A stretch of 64,000 bases of DNA. Source: an uncultured Geobacteraceae bacterium (lineage in GTDB: Bacteria > Desulfobacterota > Desulfuromonadia > Geobacterales > Pseudopelobacteraceae). Below the pieces are notes generated by a model. That model saw only the letters and a list, made by a program, of their open reading frames with translations. It ran no database searches and was not told the DNA's origin. Shown here in pieces: positions 18,884-30,700 of this stretch. The stretch's first letter is position 1. Each line of letters begins with the position of its first letter. The DNA lies in NCBI GenBank assembly GCA_903876875.1, contig CAIRBT010000176.1, positions 1-64,000 on the forward strand, given 5' to 3'. The translations under genes were made by a program, and so were the position numbers.

Positions 18884-21637
18884 TCACCGGCTTCCCGGTG
18901 ATGAAGCCAGTACGGAACGAAGCTCCCTGACTTTTAATTTCAGCGGAAGCAGGTAATGATACATCACGCCGTCATCCAGCTCATTCCTATCGAACCGGGC
19001 GTAGCGGCCATCAACAACCGCATTGTCGGCATCAGACACAATATTGTTCCTCCCACAGAAATGGTCGTATCCCTGCAGATAGCGATTGACCCGTAAAGAG
19101 GCACAAGATGGTTCCATCTGAGCCATAAGCCCACCATCAACCGGTCGATTACGTTCATCATAGGTTCCATGCGGAGTGGTAAAAATCCGTGAGTCTGTGG
19201 TAACAATACCCTCCTGCCTTCCCCGAACAATTGACCTTACCTGCCGGTTTGGCACAAAGTCGCTCCCGCTGTGGCGCTGATAGTTCTCAAGAATAAGCCC
19301 GTCAGGCTCCTGTAGATGCCCTCCCCCGCCATAGCAAACAGAATATGTTGCCAAGGCTGACAGTGACTGTTCTTCAAACCGTGACAGGGCATCGCCGATC
19401 AGACGATCCGAAGGTGAAAACAGGAATTCATGCTCCTCAACAAAAGCCATCCAGTCAACCAGTCCACCGTAACTGTTGTAGGCATGTTGGTAACAGACCG
19501 CATGGGGACGCTCGTGGACACCGATTTCATGAACGGTAATCGAATAACGGCTGGCAAGCCTCAACAGTATCTCCGTCGTCTCATCACTGCACTGATGGGT
19601 ATACAGGTAAAACCGGCTGAACCCGACTTGCAGATGAAAAGCCAGCCACTCAACTATCCAAGGCCCCCGGTTCTGCACCACCGCAACCAGCGCCACATCC
19701 TTCTGCCGGAGCTGTTTCACCGGCGTTACCTTCTCCGCTTTATTGTCGAGACCGTCAAACCCTGCCAGGGCTATCTGTTGCCGGTCAAGAAAAGCTTCAC
19801 CGTCACGGGCAGTTTCTTTCGCAAGGTTGCGATACGTACCTTCCAAATCCCTGACAAAACGGGGAATGTCAAAAACGGGAGAAGTTATTTTATTCAGTTG
19901 TAGTTTTTTCTTAAGGATTTCAATCTGCCCCGGGTTAGTAGCCAACTGCACCGCACGTTCTTCATAGTCGGCAAAGCTGGACGTAATCAATTCTGGAAGA
20001 CCAAGATTGGCAAGCAGGCTACCCGCCATGCGCGATGCAAACGTTTTGCCCGAGCAGGTCAGCAGTGGCAGCCCCATCCAGAGCGCATCATTGGCAGTTG
20101 TGCCACCATTGAACGGAAAAGTATCCAGAAAGAGATCCGCAATCAGGTAACGGGCAAGATAATAGGGGGGAGCCGCCCGGACTGCAAATACCAGCCTGTT
20201 GCTCTCAACACCATGACCAGTGGCAGCCGCAATAAGGTTTTCCTCTGCCCATTCGTTATCAGCAAGAATCCAGAGGACACTTCCCGGCACCCGCTTGATG
20301 ATGTTCATCCAGACGGCAAACATCTCCGGCGTATACTTGTAATTATTATTAAACGCACAGAAGATAAACCCCTCTTCCGGCAGACCGTTTTCTTGTCGCG
20401 TCGGTGCTGTCGCAGACTCCCGCTTCACATCACTCACCTGAAAACAGTTCGGCATCCAGAGTGGTTTTTCCATGAAATGCGGAGCCAACTCCTCGGGAAT
20501 CAGGTATTTATCGGAGATAACATAATCGATCCAGGGCAAACCGGTGGTACCGGTGAAGCCAAGATAGGTAATCTGTACCGGTGCCGGTCGATAGGAAAGA
20601 ATCTGTGGCCGTGCCCCCGAGGTCAACCCCTGAAGATCGATTAAAATATCAATTTCATGTGAGCGGATACATTCGGCAGCCTCCCGATCCCCCATCTGCC
20701 CGATGGAGATAAACTGATCCATGGCCGAGATCACCCGCCTCCGCAGGGGTGTGCCATCCTCTCGGCTCCAGCAGAAACCATATATTTCAAATTGTTCGTG
20801 ATCGTGCAGTTCAAAAAGCTGAACCGTCAACAGCGATACAGCATGGAGACAAAAGTCCGACGACAGATAGCCTACTCTGATCCGGTCGTGACCATAACCG
20901 ACAGGAGACGCCAGATTACCAGTTTCCAACGAATACTTATGCGCCACAAACCGTTTGGCAATGGAAAGTTGGAGCGGTGGATCATCAAAGGCGGCCACCG
21001 ATGCCAGCGGCGACGTCCCGTTGATCATCTCCTGCCGGGTAATCCCCTCCGGTGGATTGTAAATAGGCCAGTAACACATTTTCTGCCGCAAATGCACCAG
21101 ATGAAGGAGCACATCCTTTTGCGTCGGGTCTATGGCAAAACTCTCCTCCAGTGCGGCCAGAGAATCCTGATATTTTTTCTCTGTTTCAAGCAACCGTCCC
21201 AGATTATTCAAGGCATGCAGTTGAAGTGAGCGGTTCTCCGGCAGTTCCATTCCTTCAAAAGCCAGTGCGATCCGCCACTGTGCCAACGCCTCCTCTGCGA
21301 CCCCCCGCTGTTCCAGGCAATTAGCCAGATTCATCCGGGCCTGTACCAGATCCGCATTGAGCGTAAGTGCATTCCGATACATAAGCTCAGCCAGCTCTGG
21401 CTGACCTTCTGCCGACGCCAGCACACCGCAGTTAAAACAGGCGACATAGGTAAAAGGATGTATGGATCGCTCGATCCAGACCTGATAGATTGCAATGGCC
21501 TCACCCCGACGACCGGCAGCTACCAGACGGTCAGCAAGCCCCATCAATGGCACCAGATCCAGGGTGCCCTGACGAGCCAGCTCAAGAGCTTCAATCACCT
21601 CTGCATCATTATCTGTTCCCTTACTGCCATTGACCAT
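18884..21637 (-). CDS. TPR - GT41 (OGT-like) - GT92-like glycosyltransferase fusion
   Basis: 917 residues in three parts. Residues about 15-190 are TPR helices. Residues about 230-620 are a GT41 catalytic region: RIRVGYLSSDF, LIDLQGLTSGARPQILSYRPAPVQITYLG (in part), NNNYKYTPEMF with the donor-site lysine, and NGGTTANDALWMGLPLLT. The last 260 residues resemble the GT92/DUF23 glycosyltransferase: VAVVQNRGPWIVEWLAFH, VGFSRFYLYT and WMAFVEEHEFLF, where an acidic-x-acidic metal motif is expected. GT41 enzymes add sugar to Ser/Thr or Asn of proteins; the second domain could extend that sugar. The start ATG at 21635-21637 has AGGGAG 6 bases upstream. The gene follows the giant repeat gene by about 105 bp, with a terminator between. 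Confidence 0.85.
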   Translation of the reverse strand: MVNGSKGTDNDAEVIEALELARQGTLDLVPLMGLADRLVAAGRRGEAIAIYQVWIERSIHPFTYVACFNCGVLASAEGQPELAELMYRNALTLNADLVQARMNLANCLEQRGVAEEALAQWRIALAFEGMELPENRSLQLHALNNLGRLLETEKKYQDSLAALEESFAIDPTQKDVLLHLVHLRQKMCYWPIYNPPEGITRQEMINGTSPLASVAAFDDPPLQLSIAKRFVAHKYSLETGNLASPVGYGHDRIRVGYLSSDFCLHAVSLLTVQLFELHDHEQFEIYGFCWSREDGTPLRRRVISAMDQFISIGQMGDREAAECIRSHEIDILIDLQGLTSGARPQILSYRPAPVQITYLGFTGTTGLPWIDYVISDKYLIPEELAPHFMEKPLWMPNCFQVSDVKRESATAPTRQENGLPEEGFIFCAFNNNYKYTPEMFAVWMNIIKRVPGSVLWILADNEWAEENLIAAATGHGVESNRLVFAVRAAPPYYLARYLIADLFLDTFPFNGGTTANDALWMGLPLLTCSGKTFASRMAGSLLANLGLPELITSSFADYEERAVQLATNPGQIEILKKKLQLNKITSPVFDIPRFVRDLEGTYRNLAKETARDGEAFLDRQQIALAGFDGLDNKAEKVTPVKQLRQKDVALVAVVQNRGPWIVEWLAFHLQVGFSRFYLYTHQCSDETTEILLRLASRYSITVHEIGVHERPHAVCYQHAYNSYGGLVDWMAFVEEHEFLFSPSDRLIGDALSRFEEQSLSALATYSVCYGGGGHLQEPDGLILENYQRHSGSDFVPNRQVRSIVRGRQEGIVTTDSRIFTTPHGTYDERNRPVDGGLMAQMEPSCASLRVNRYLQGYDHFCGRNNIVSDADNAVVDGRYARFDRNELDDGVMYHYLLPLKLKVRELRSVLASSPGSR

Positions 21638-21687
21638 AAGCGGCTCCCTTTCACGAACGAGTGTCATAAGCGACACGAAACTCAAAA

Positions 21688-21719
21688 ACGCTGAGCCACG
21701 ATATTCTGTGGCTCAGCGT
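21688..21719 (-). terminator. Strong terminator after the giant repeat gene
   Basis: A perfect 12-bp stem ACGCTGAGCCAC/GTGGCTCAGCGT with an 8-base loop is followed on the minus strand by five Ts. It lies 26 bp past the giant gene stop and about 50 bp before the GT41-GT92 start, so the two are probably transcribed separately or linked only by read-through. Confidence 0.88.
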
Positions 21720-21744
21720 CAAATTACTACATACTCTTAAATAA

Positions 21745-24700
21745 TCAACTCAAAAAATCCTTCGGCCCTGTCGGCACATGAGTCGACTGCGGCACGACCA
21801 CGCCGCTCTTGTGGTCATCGCCGTACACCATCATGGTTCCGGCAGGCTTCCAGACAGTCTGTTGCCCGGTCAGAACGGCCGCCTCAGTGGGTGCCCCATT
21901 CAGAACGGTGGTATCCAGCACGACGGGAGCAATGACTGAGGTATTGAACGGGACCGGCACCGTTCCGTTAAAGACATCCACCGGCTTGGCCGCACCGGCC
22001 AGTGTGGTGATATCGTTTTGGGCAAGCCCGGCGGCCAACTGCGGTGCCAGCACCTGTGGACCGGCAGGGTCACTGAAACCAAAGTACACATCGGCAAGGT
22101 CATGAACCGTGCCATCAGTGGTCTTGTAGGTTGAATCCAGCAGAATGAAGTTGCCATTATTGGCGATAGTCGTTTTGACCGCATTCAGACCCATCTCTGC
22201 CACTCCCAGTGACGAGAGAGTAAACAGTTCAGAGGGTTGTGACACACCGTCACTGTTACCATCAACCCAGACCCTGAGACTGTTCCAGGCGGCATCAGCA
22301 CTATTGATCACGCCATCTTTATTTGAATCAACGGCAGCCAGTGCGGCAAAACCATCGGGTGCAATACTGCCATCCGGCATAACCGTTGAGGTACCAAACA
22401 ACTCACTACCATTGTCGATGACACCATTGTTATTGACATCCCGTACCAGGAAACCACTGCCGGAAGTGAGCCAACCGACATTTTCAGCAGTGCCGTCAGC
22501 GTTGAGGTCATAATTGATCCCCGCAGACACGGCAACGGTTTTAATCCCCAGTCCATCGAGGTTCAGGACGATTGGTGACGTCGTCAGCTTTGTAATCTGG
22601 TCATTTGTCATAGCTGCTATCTGTGCTGTGGTAAACGGCGGCTGAGCTTGATAGGCCGTATGAATAGCCGCTATGTCCGTGGTAGTCATCGCTTTCACCT
22701 GTGCAGTGGACAGGGCTACGATTGAAGTCGTAGTAAGTCCCACAACCTGTGCGGTGGTTAAGGCCGCAATGTCGGCGGTATTCAGCTTGACAAGGTTGGT
22801 TGTGCCCAGTGCGTTGAGCATAGCCGGAGTCAGGTTACGAACTTGGTCGGTGGTCAAGGCACTCACCTGGGCGGTACTCATGTTGGCGAACAGTGTCGTT
22901 GCCAGCGAATTGATCTGACTTGTGGACAGTGCCCTGACATCTGCCGTATTAAAGGCCTGTAGACTGGCAGTTGACAGGACATTCAGGTCGGTGGTGCTGA
23001 TGGCACGAACCTGTGCGGTGGTCAGGGCTCCCAACTGTGCAGAGGTCATACTGTTGAGCACCGCTGTGCCCAGGCCATTGATCTGGGCGGTGGTCAGGGC
23101 GCGCACATCTGCTGTTGACAACGCCCGTAGATTGGTTGTTGTCAGCGCATCAAATTCACTGGCCGGCAACACTCGAACCTGACCGGTGGTCAGGGCAGCC
23201 ATCTGTCCGATTGTCAATGAATTCAAGGTACTGGTGGTAAGTGCTCCCATCTGATTTGTAGAAAGGGAGGCGACCTGTGCCGACGTCAACAGAACCAGAC
23301 TAACCGTGCTCATGGTGTTAAGAGCGGTCGTACTGAGGGCAGCAATCTGTATCGACGTCAGCGACACCACCTGTGAAGAGAGCAGCTGGTTGATCTGCGA
23401 TACTGCCAAGGCGTTAATCTGAGCTGTGGACAGACTGCGCACCGCCGCCGTGGAAAGCACAGTCAGATTTGTTGTGGAGAGCCCGTTCAAGGCGGTACTG
23501 TTCATCGAGCGGATCTGAGAAGTAGTAAGCATCCCCACCTGAACAGATGTCAGTTGATTCAGGGTTGCACTCGTCAGCGCATTAACCTGAGCGGTGGTCA
23601 GGGCACGCACCGACGGTGTGGTGAGCACATTAAGATTGGCCGAGCTCATACTGTTCAGATCAGCAGCGTTGAGTGCGGCGATCTGCCCCACGCTCAACAG
23701 GGTTATTTGTGCAGAACTCAAGCTGCCGAACTGGGCCGTATTGAGGCTGTTAATCTCGGCCGTGGTCAACGCTTTGAGCTGCACGTTCGTCAAGAGGCTA
23801 ATAGTCGTGGTACTGAAACCATTAATCTGACCGGTGGTGAATGCCGCCACCTGGGCGGTGGATAAGGTCTGAATATTCACGGTATTGAGCGGCTGCAGCG
23901 TCACCGAATCAAGCACCTGACCAAGAGAAAGTGCATTGATACTACCGGCTTTCAGTGCCTGAATTTCAGCGGTGGTCAGCGAAGTCAACTGCGCCACGCT
24001 CAGATTGGTAATACCGGTAGTATTCAGGGCATTAATTTGTGCCGTGGTAAGGCTCCGTATATCAACTGAGTTCAACGCCTGGATGTTGGTGGAACTGATT
24101 GCATTCAGGGCATCCGTCGTGAGTGCCCGTACCTGTGCAGTCCCCAGTACCCCCATCACTGCCGCGCTCATACTATTGAACTGAGCGGCTGTCATGGCCG
24201 TTATTTCGGCGGTGGTCAGTGCCTTCACCTGGGCACTGGTCAGATAACTGACAGCGGTGGTGGTAAAGGCATTAACCTGATCCGTGGTCAGAGCTTTCAC
24301 CGCCGCCGTGGCAACCGCCCGCAGAATGGTGGAGGTCAGTGCGTTCAGATTGGTACTGGTCAGGGACGGAATCAAGGCGGTATTCAGCGACGCAACCTGA
24401 TAGGTCGTCATACCGTTGAGAACCGAGGTTGAGAAATTTGATACCTGGGTTGTACTTAACCCCTTCAGCTCTGCCAACGTCATCGCCTGCATGTTGGTGG
24501 AGGTCAATGCATTGACGCCATCGCTGCTCAGTGCCCGCACCTGGCCACTCGAAAGGGCAGCCATCTGTGACACAGTCAGACTATTCAACTGAATACTATT
24601 GAATACGTTGATATCCAGCGTCGTAAGAGCCCTCACCTGATTGTTCGAAAGGGTACTAACGGTGGTCGTATTCAGCCCGGTTATCTGCAGTGGTGTCAAA

Positions 24701-27700
24701 GCAGCAACCTCCGTAGAGCTCAGTGCCAACAGATGACTCGGATCGAAACCATTCAGCGTATCACCCGCCAATGCCTGAATCTGACCGGTACCCAACATGG
24801 CAATCTGATAGGTACTCATGCCATTCAGCGCAGTTGTGTTCAAGGCACTGACCTGATCGGTGGTCAGGGCACGGATAGCCGTTGATCCAATGGCCTGCAA
24901 GCTGGTCGACACGAGACCATTCAGTGCGTCGGCACTCAGCACGGCAACCTGCGTCGCACTCAGTGCGCCGACCTGACGGGAGCTCATATTGTGTAAGGCA
25001 CTGGAGTTGAGATCGGATAACTGTCCGGTGGTCAGTGCCCGAATTTCCACCGTAGTCAGTGCCGGCATATTGGTGGAATTCAGTGAATTCAGCTCCGCCG
25101 AAGTCAGCTGGGTCATCTGGTTGACCGTAAATGACTGCAGCTGAATGCTCGTGAGACCATTCAGAGCAGCGGTGGTCAGCGAAGTCACCTGCTCGTTGTC
25201 AAAGGCGGCTATTTCTGCCGGGGTAAACGCTTGGAGATTACCCGGGGTAAGACTATTCAGAGCCTCACTGCCAATGGCCTGAATCTGCACAGTGGAGAGC
25301 TGGGCAAGCAGTGCAGTGCCTAAACCGTTCAACTGGGAGGTGGTCAGTACGTCGATCACAGCCGTTGTCAAGGCCTTAATCTGGCTGGTGGCAAGACCGC
25401 TCAGGGTGCTGCTGTTCACACCGCTGATCTGATCAGTGGTCAGCGTAGCAACCTCCGCCGTGGTCAGCGACTGCATATTGGTGGAGCCAAGAGACATCAG
25501 GTGGTCTGCCGTGAGGGCTTTAACCTGAGCCGTTGTCAGAGCCGACAACTGGGTTGTGCTCATATTGGTGAGAGCGGTTGTAGTAAAGACCGCGATCACA
25601 TCAGTTGTCAGGTTCCGGATATCCTCGGTACCGAGTGCCCGCATATTGGCAGAACCGAGGCCGATAATATTATCACTACTCAGGGCACGGGTCTGGGCAC
25701 TGGTCAAAGCACTGAACTGGGCGGTGTTCCAACTGTTAATCTGGGCACCGGCCATGAGAGTAATGTTCGCCGGTGACAGGGCAGCAACCTGCGCCGTACC
25801 GAGGGCTTGAACCATGGTTGTGTACAAGCCACTCACCTGGCCTGACGTCAGAGCAGCAATTTCAGCGGTGGAAAATGCCTGGAGATTGACGGAACCCAAA
25901 CTATTGAGGCTGTCACTCCCAATGACCTGAACCTGACCCGTGGTCAAATGTGACAACTGGCTGGTACTCATGCCGTACAGGGCACTGGTCGTCAGGGCAG
26001 CAACCTGCTCGGTGGTCAACGCAGCAGTCTCTGCCGTCGTCAAAACCCGCATGTTGTTACTGGTCAGGGCATTGAGATCCGTGGCACTGAGAGCACGCAC
26101 CTGAACGGTCGACAGGGAAGCTAACTGGGTGGTGCTCATGCCGTTTAAGGCGGCGGTGCTCAACTGGTTGATCTGAGCGGTGGTCAGGGCACGGATTTCA
26201 CCAGTGCTCAGAAGTCGCATGGTAACGGTCGTCAGGGCGTTCAGGTCAGCACTGCTAATGGCCGGAATCTGCACACTGGTCAGTATGGTGATCTGGGCAG
26301 AAGAAAGGTTATTAAGAACATCTGTAGAGAACGCCTTAACCTGTGCAGTGGACAGTGCCAAAATATCATCCGAGCTTAATGTCTGTAGCTTGGTGGAATT
26401 CAGGGCATTAATAGCATTGGTATTGAGGGCACGAACCTGAGCCGTTGACAGGGCACCCAATTGATCTATGCTCAGGGCAGCAACCTGATCCGTGGTGAGG
26501 TTGAGCATATCTGCCGTACTCAATACACCAATCTGAACGGTGCTGAGTCCCGAACTGAACGAGGTACCCAGAGCACTCAACTGGGTAGCGGTCAGGGAGG
26601 CAATTGCCGCCGTGCTGAGTGACTTAACGTTGGAAACACTCATGGCACTCAGGTTCGCCGTCCCCAGTGCCCGGAACTCGGCCGTTGTTAACGAGGCCAG
26701 CTGCAGGCTGCTCAATTTGTCGATTACCGTTGTATCAAAGGAGCTTATCTGAGCCGTCGTCAGGGCAGCTATCTGATCCGTACTCAGTGCTCTGAAGTTA
26801 GCGGAACCCAGGGCATTCAGATCCGCACTAGAGATGGCCTGAATCTGAACGCTGGTCAGGGCGGCAACCTGTGCTGTCTTCAGGCTGTTCAGCAGAACCG
26901 TACTAAAATTATTCACCTGCTCCGTCGTCAATGTCTGAATGTTTACCGTACCGATGGCCTGAAGATTGACATCAATGAGATTATTCAGACTATCCGTCGG
27001 AATAGCACGCAGCTGATCGCTCCCCAACTGGGAGATTTGGCGACTACTTAAGGCGTTAAGCGCCGTGGTATTGAAATTACTAATCTGATCTGTCGTCAAG
27101 GCGGCAATATCACTACTGTTCAGTGCGCGCATGTTGATCGAGGAGAGTGCATTCAGGCTATCACTCCCCAGTGCCCGCACCTGATCGGTGGTTAACCAGC
27201 TGATCTGACGGGTAGTCAAACCGTTGAGCAGACCGGTTGATAAGACGGCAATCTGATCCGTACTCAAGGACATGATCTCAGCAGAAACGAACGCCTGAAG
27301 GTTGGCAGTCGTCAAACCGTTCAGTTCGCCACTGGTGAGTGCCTGAATCTGATCGGAACGGAGCCAGCCCAGCTGTCTGGTTGACAGGTTATTGAGGGCA
27401 ACTGTGTCCAGTGAAGAAATCTGAGCCGTGGTCAGGGCAGCCAACTCGGCCGAGGTGAATGCCTGCAGGTTCAGTGACGCAATACTGTTCAGCTCACTGC
27501 TCCCCATGGCCTGAATCTGCGCCGCGTTCAACCAGCCAATCTGGCGCGTCGTCAGATTATTCAGGATTGCCGTGGTCAGATTTTCTACCTGCGTTGTCGA
27601 GAGGAAACCGATTTCAGTAGAGGTCATGGTCTGCAGATTGAGTGACGTCATGCCGTTCAACGTATCACTGCCGATGGCCTGTAGCTGGCTAGAAGTGAGC

Positions 27701-30700
27701 CACCCCACCTGCCGACTGGTCAGATTATTGAGAATTGCGGTGGTGATGTTATTCAGCTGAAGTGTCGAAAGAGCCATGACCTCTGACGAGACCAATGCCT
27801 GCAGACCGACGGAATTCAGTACATTCAGATCGTCGCTGCTGATTGCCCTAACCTGATCGGTACCCAGCAGTGACAACTGACGGGTGCTCAGATTATTTAA
27901 TGCCGCCGTCGTCAGGGAATTGATCTGAACGGAGGTGAGTGCCCGAATGTCATCGGTTGTCATAGCCTGCATGCGGAGCGATTCAAGAGAATTAAGGTTG
28001 TCCGTAGCCAGTACCCGCGTCTGAGCCGTGGTCAATGCTGCAACCTGAGCGCTGCTGAGAGCGGTCATCTGCTCAATGTTCAGGCTACCGATGAAGCTGG
28101 TTGACAGTGCTTTTACCTGCGCCGTGGCAAGGGCGGCAACAAAGGAGGTATTCAGGTCACTGAGCTGGCTTGAGGTAAGTGTTGCCACCGCTGCCGTGGT
28201 AAAGGCCCGCACATTGGTACTGTTCAGCGCATTGAGGTTGTCCGTGCCCAAGGCCCGGAATTCAGTTGTGGACAGGGCGGCCACCTGGAGGGTGGACAGA
28301 TTATTCAGGAAGCTGCTATTCACCGCGCTTAACTGAGCGGTACTGAGTGCGGCGATATCAATGGTATCAAAGGCCTGAAGATTGCTTGAGTTCAGTCCGT
28401 TCAAGCCTTCACTGTTCAAGGCACGAACCTGGGCACTCCCTAAGGCTGCCGCCTGATCGCTGGTTAATCTATTAAGCACATCGGCCGAAAGTGCCGTGAT
28501 CTGCGCCGTCGTCAATGCCCCGATTTCCACACTGTTCAGGGCTTGAATACTGGTGCTGGTAAGGGCGTTCAGTGCCTCACTACCCAACGCCTGAATCTGA
28601 TCACTCCGGAGCCATCTCAGTTGGCTGGAAGTCATGCCATTCAGCACAGTGGTGGACAGTGAACTCAGCTGCAGGGTGCTTAAGGCTCCGATTTCTGTGG
28701 ACACAAAAGCCTGAAGATTTGTCGATGTCAAACCGTTCAGGTTATCCGTCGAGATGGCCTTGATCTGGGTCGTACCGAGCGCCGCCATCTGTCCGACGGT
28801 CAGGCTATTGAGAACCTCTGGATCAAAGGCCGCAATCTGGGCAGCACTTAAGGCAGCAACATCATCACTGCTCAGCGCCCGCAGCGAATTCGAAGAGAGG
28901 GCGTTCAGATTATCGCTGCTCAAAGCCCGTGCCTGGGCGGTGGTCAATGCGGCCAGTTGGCTTGTGGTCAGCGTAGTGGCTTGCTCACTGCTCAGGCTCA
29001 CTATGTCGGCGGTGGAGAGCACCTTGATCTGGTCACTGCTCAGTGCCGATGTAAAGGTGGTGAACAGGGCACTAATCTGGGCAGTAGTCAACGTTGCCAC
29101 CGCTGCGGTGGCAAGCTCCTGTAAGGTAGTACTGGTAAGGGCGTTCAAGACATCGGTTGACAGTGCTTTGAATTCAGTCGACGTTAATGCGGCCACCTGT
29201 GCCGAGGACAGATTGTTAAGCAGATTGGTTGAGACACTTCCCAGCTGAGCCGTGGTAAGCGCGGCAATAGTGTCCGTGGTAAGTGCCTGCAGGTTACCGG
29301 TGATAAGCCCGTTCAAATGGACACTGGAGAGAGCCTGCACCTGAGAAGCCGTCAACACGGACATCTGTGCCGTACTCAACTTATTGAGGGTTGCCGAGAC
29401 AATGCCACTAATCTGTACCGTTGAAAGCGACTGTACATCATCGGAGCCGAGGGCTTGCAGATTGGTTGAAGAGAGAGCATTCAGCACACTGCTCCCCAAC
29501 GCCCGCACCTGAACGGTTGTCAGCAGCGACATCTGAGCCGTACTCATTCTGTTGAGCAGATTAGTCCCGATGGCGGCAAGCTGGACATCGCTCAATGCCG
29601 TCACGGCGTCACTGCTCATGACCTGCAGGTTAACCGAAGTAATGGCGTTCAACTCATTAACGCTGAGAGCAGCCGCCTGATCGGAGGTGAGAGCCGCCAT
29701 AAGTGACGTCCCCATGCTGGTGAACTGGGTGGTTGACAGGTTATTGAGAGCCGCCGGCGTCAAGGCCACCAACTGCGTCGTGCTCAGATTGCTGATAAAG
29801 GCGGTGGTCAGGCTGGTAACCTGGTCACTGCTCACCGTGGCAATGTCAGCCGTGGTAAGTGCTTGAAGGTTAATACTATTCAGACCGGTCAGATTACTGA
29901 AGTTCAGTATCTGGAATTCGGCCGTAGTCAGGGAAGCTAACTGGGTCGTGCTCAACTTATTCAGGGTTGTTGCGGTCAGTGCCGTCAACTGGTCTGTGGT
30001 GAGGGCAACGATGTTATCACTGCTCAACGCCTGCAGGTTGGTCGAGGTAATCCCCTGCAGATCAACGGTAGTGAGTGCCTGGGCCTGCGCCGACGTAAAG
30101 GCAGCCAACTGAGCACTTGTCATGTTGTTCAGTGCCGTCGAATTGAGAGCGTTTATCTGTGCTGTCGAGAGTGCCACCACCTCGCTGGAGGTCAGTGCCC
30201 TGAGACTGTTGGTTGACAGTGAGTTAAGAGCATTGCTGCTCAACGCCTGAACCTGGGCAGTTGTCAGAACAACCATCTGGGAAGTGCTCAGACCGGCCAA
30301 CTGACCCGTCGACAGAGCATTAATGGTGGCCGTCGGCAGTGCCTGTACTTGGGTTGTTGACAACTTGCTCAGCACCGTGGTGGTCACCTGGGAGGTGGTG
30401 AAAGCCCTGATTTCCGACGCAGAGAGTAGCTGCATACTGGTTGAAGAGAGTGTTTCCAGTGTTGCCCCGTTCAGTGCCTGCACCTGAGCCGTGCTGAGCC
30501 ATCCCAACTGGAAGGTCGTCAACTGAGCCAACTGACTGGTGGTCAGGTTATTGATGACAACGGTCGACAGGGCAGCCACCTCACCGGCGGTCAACACCTG
30601 CAGGTTGGTGCTGCTCATACTATTGATCTCAGTTGAGCTGAGAGCCCGTAGCTGAGCCGTTGTCAGCCCAAGCATCTGACTGGTACCCAGATTATTAATC

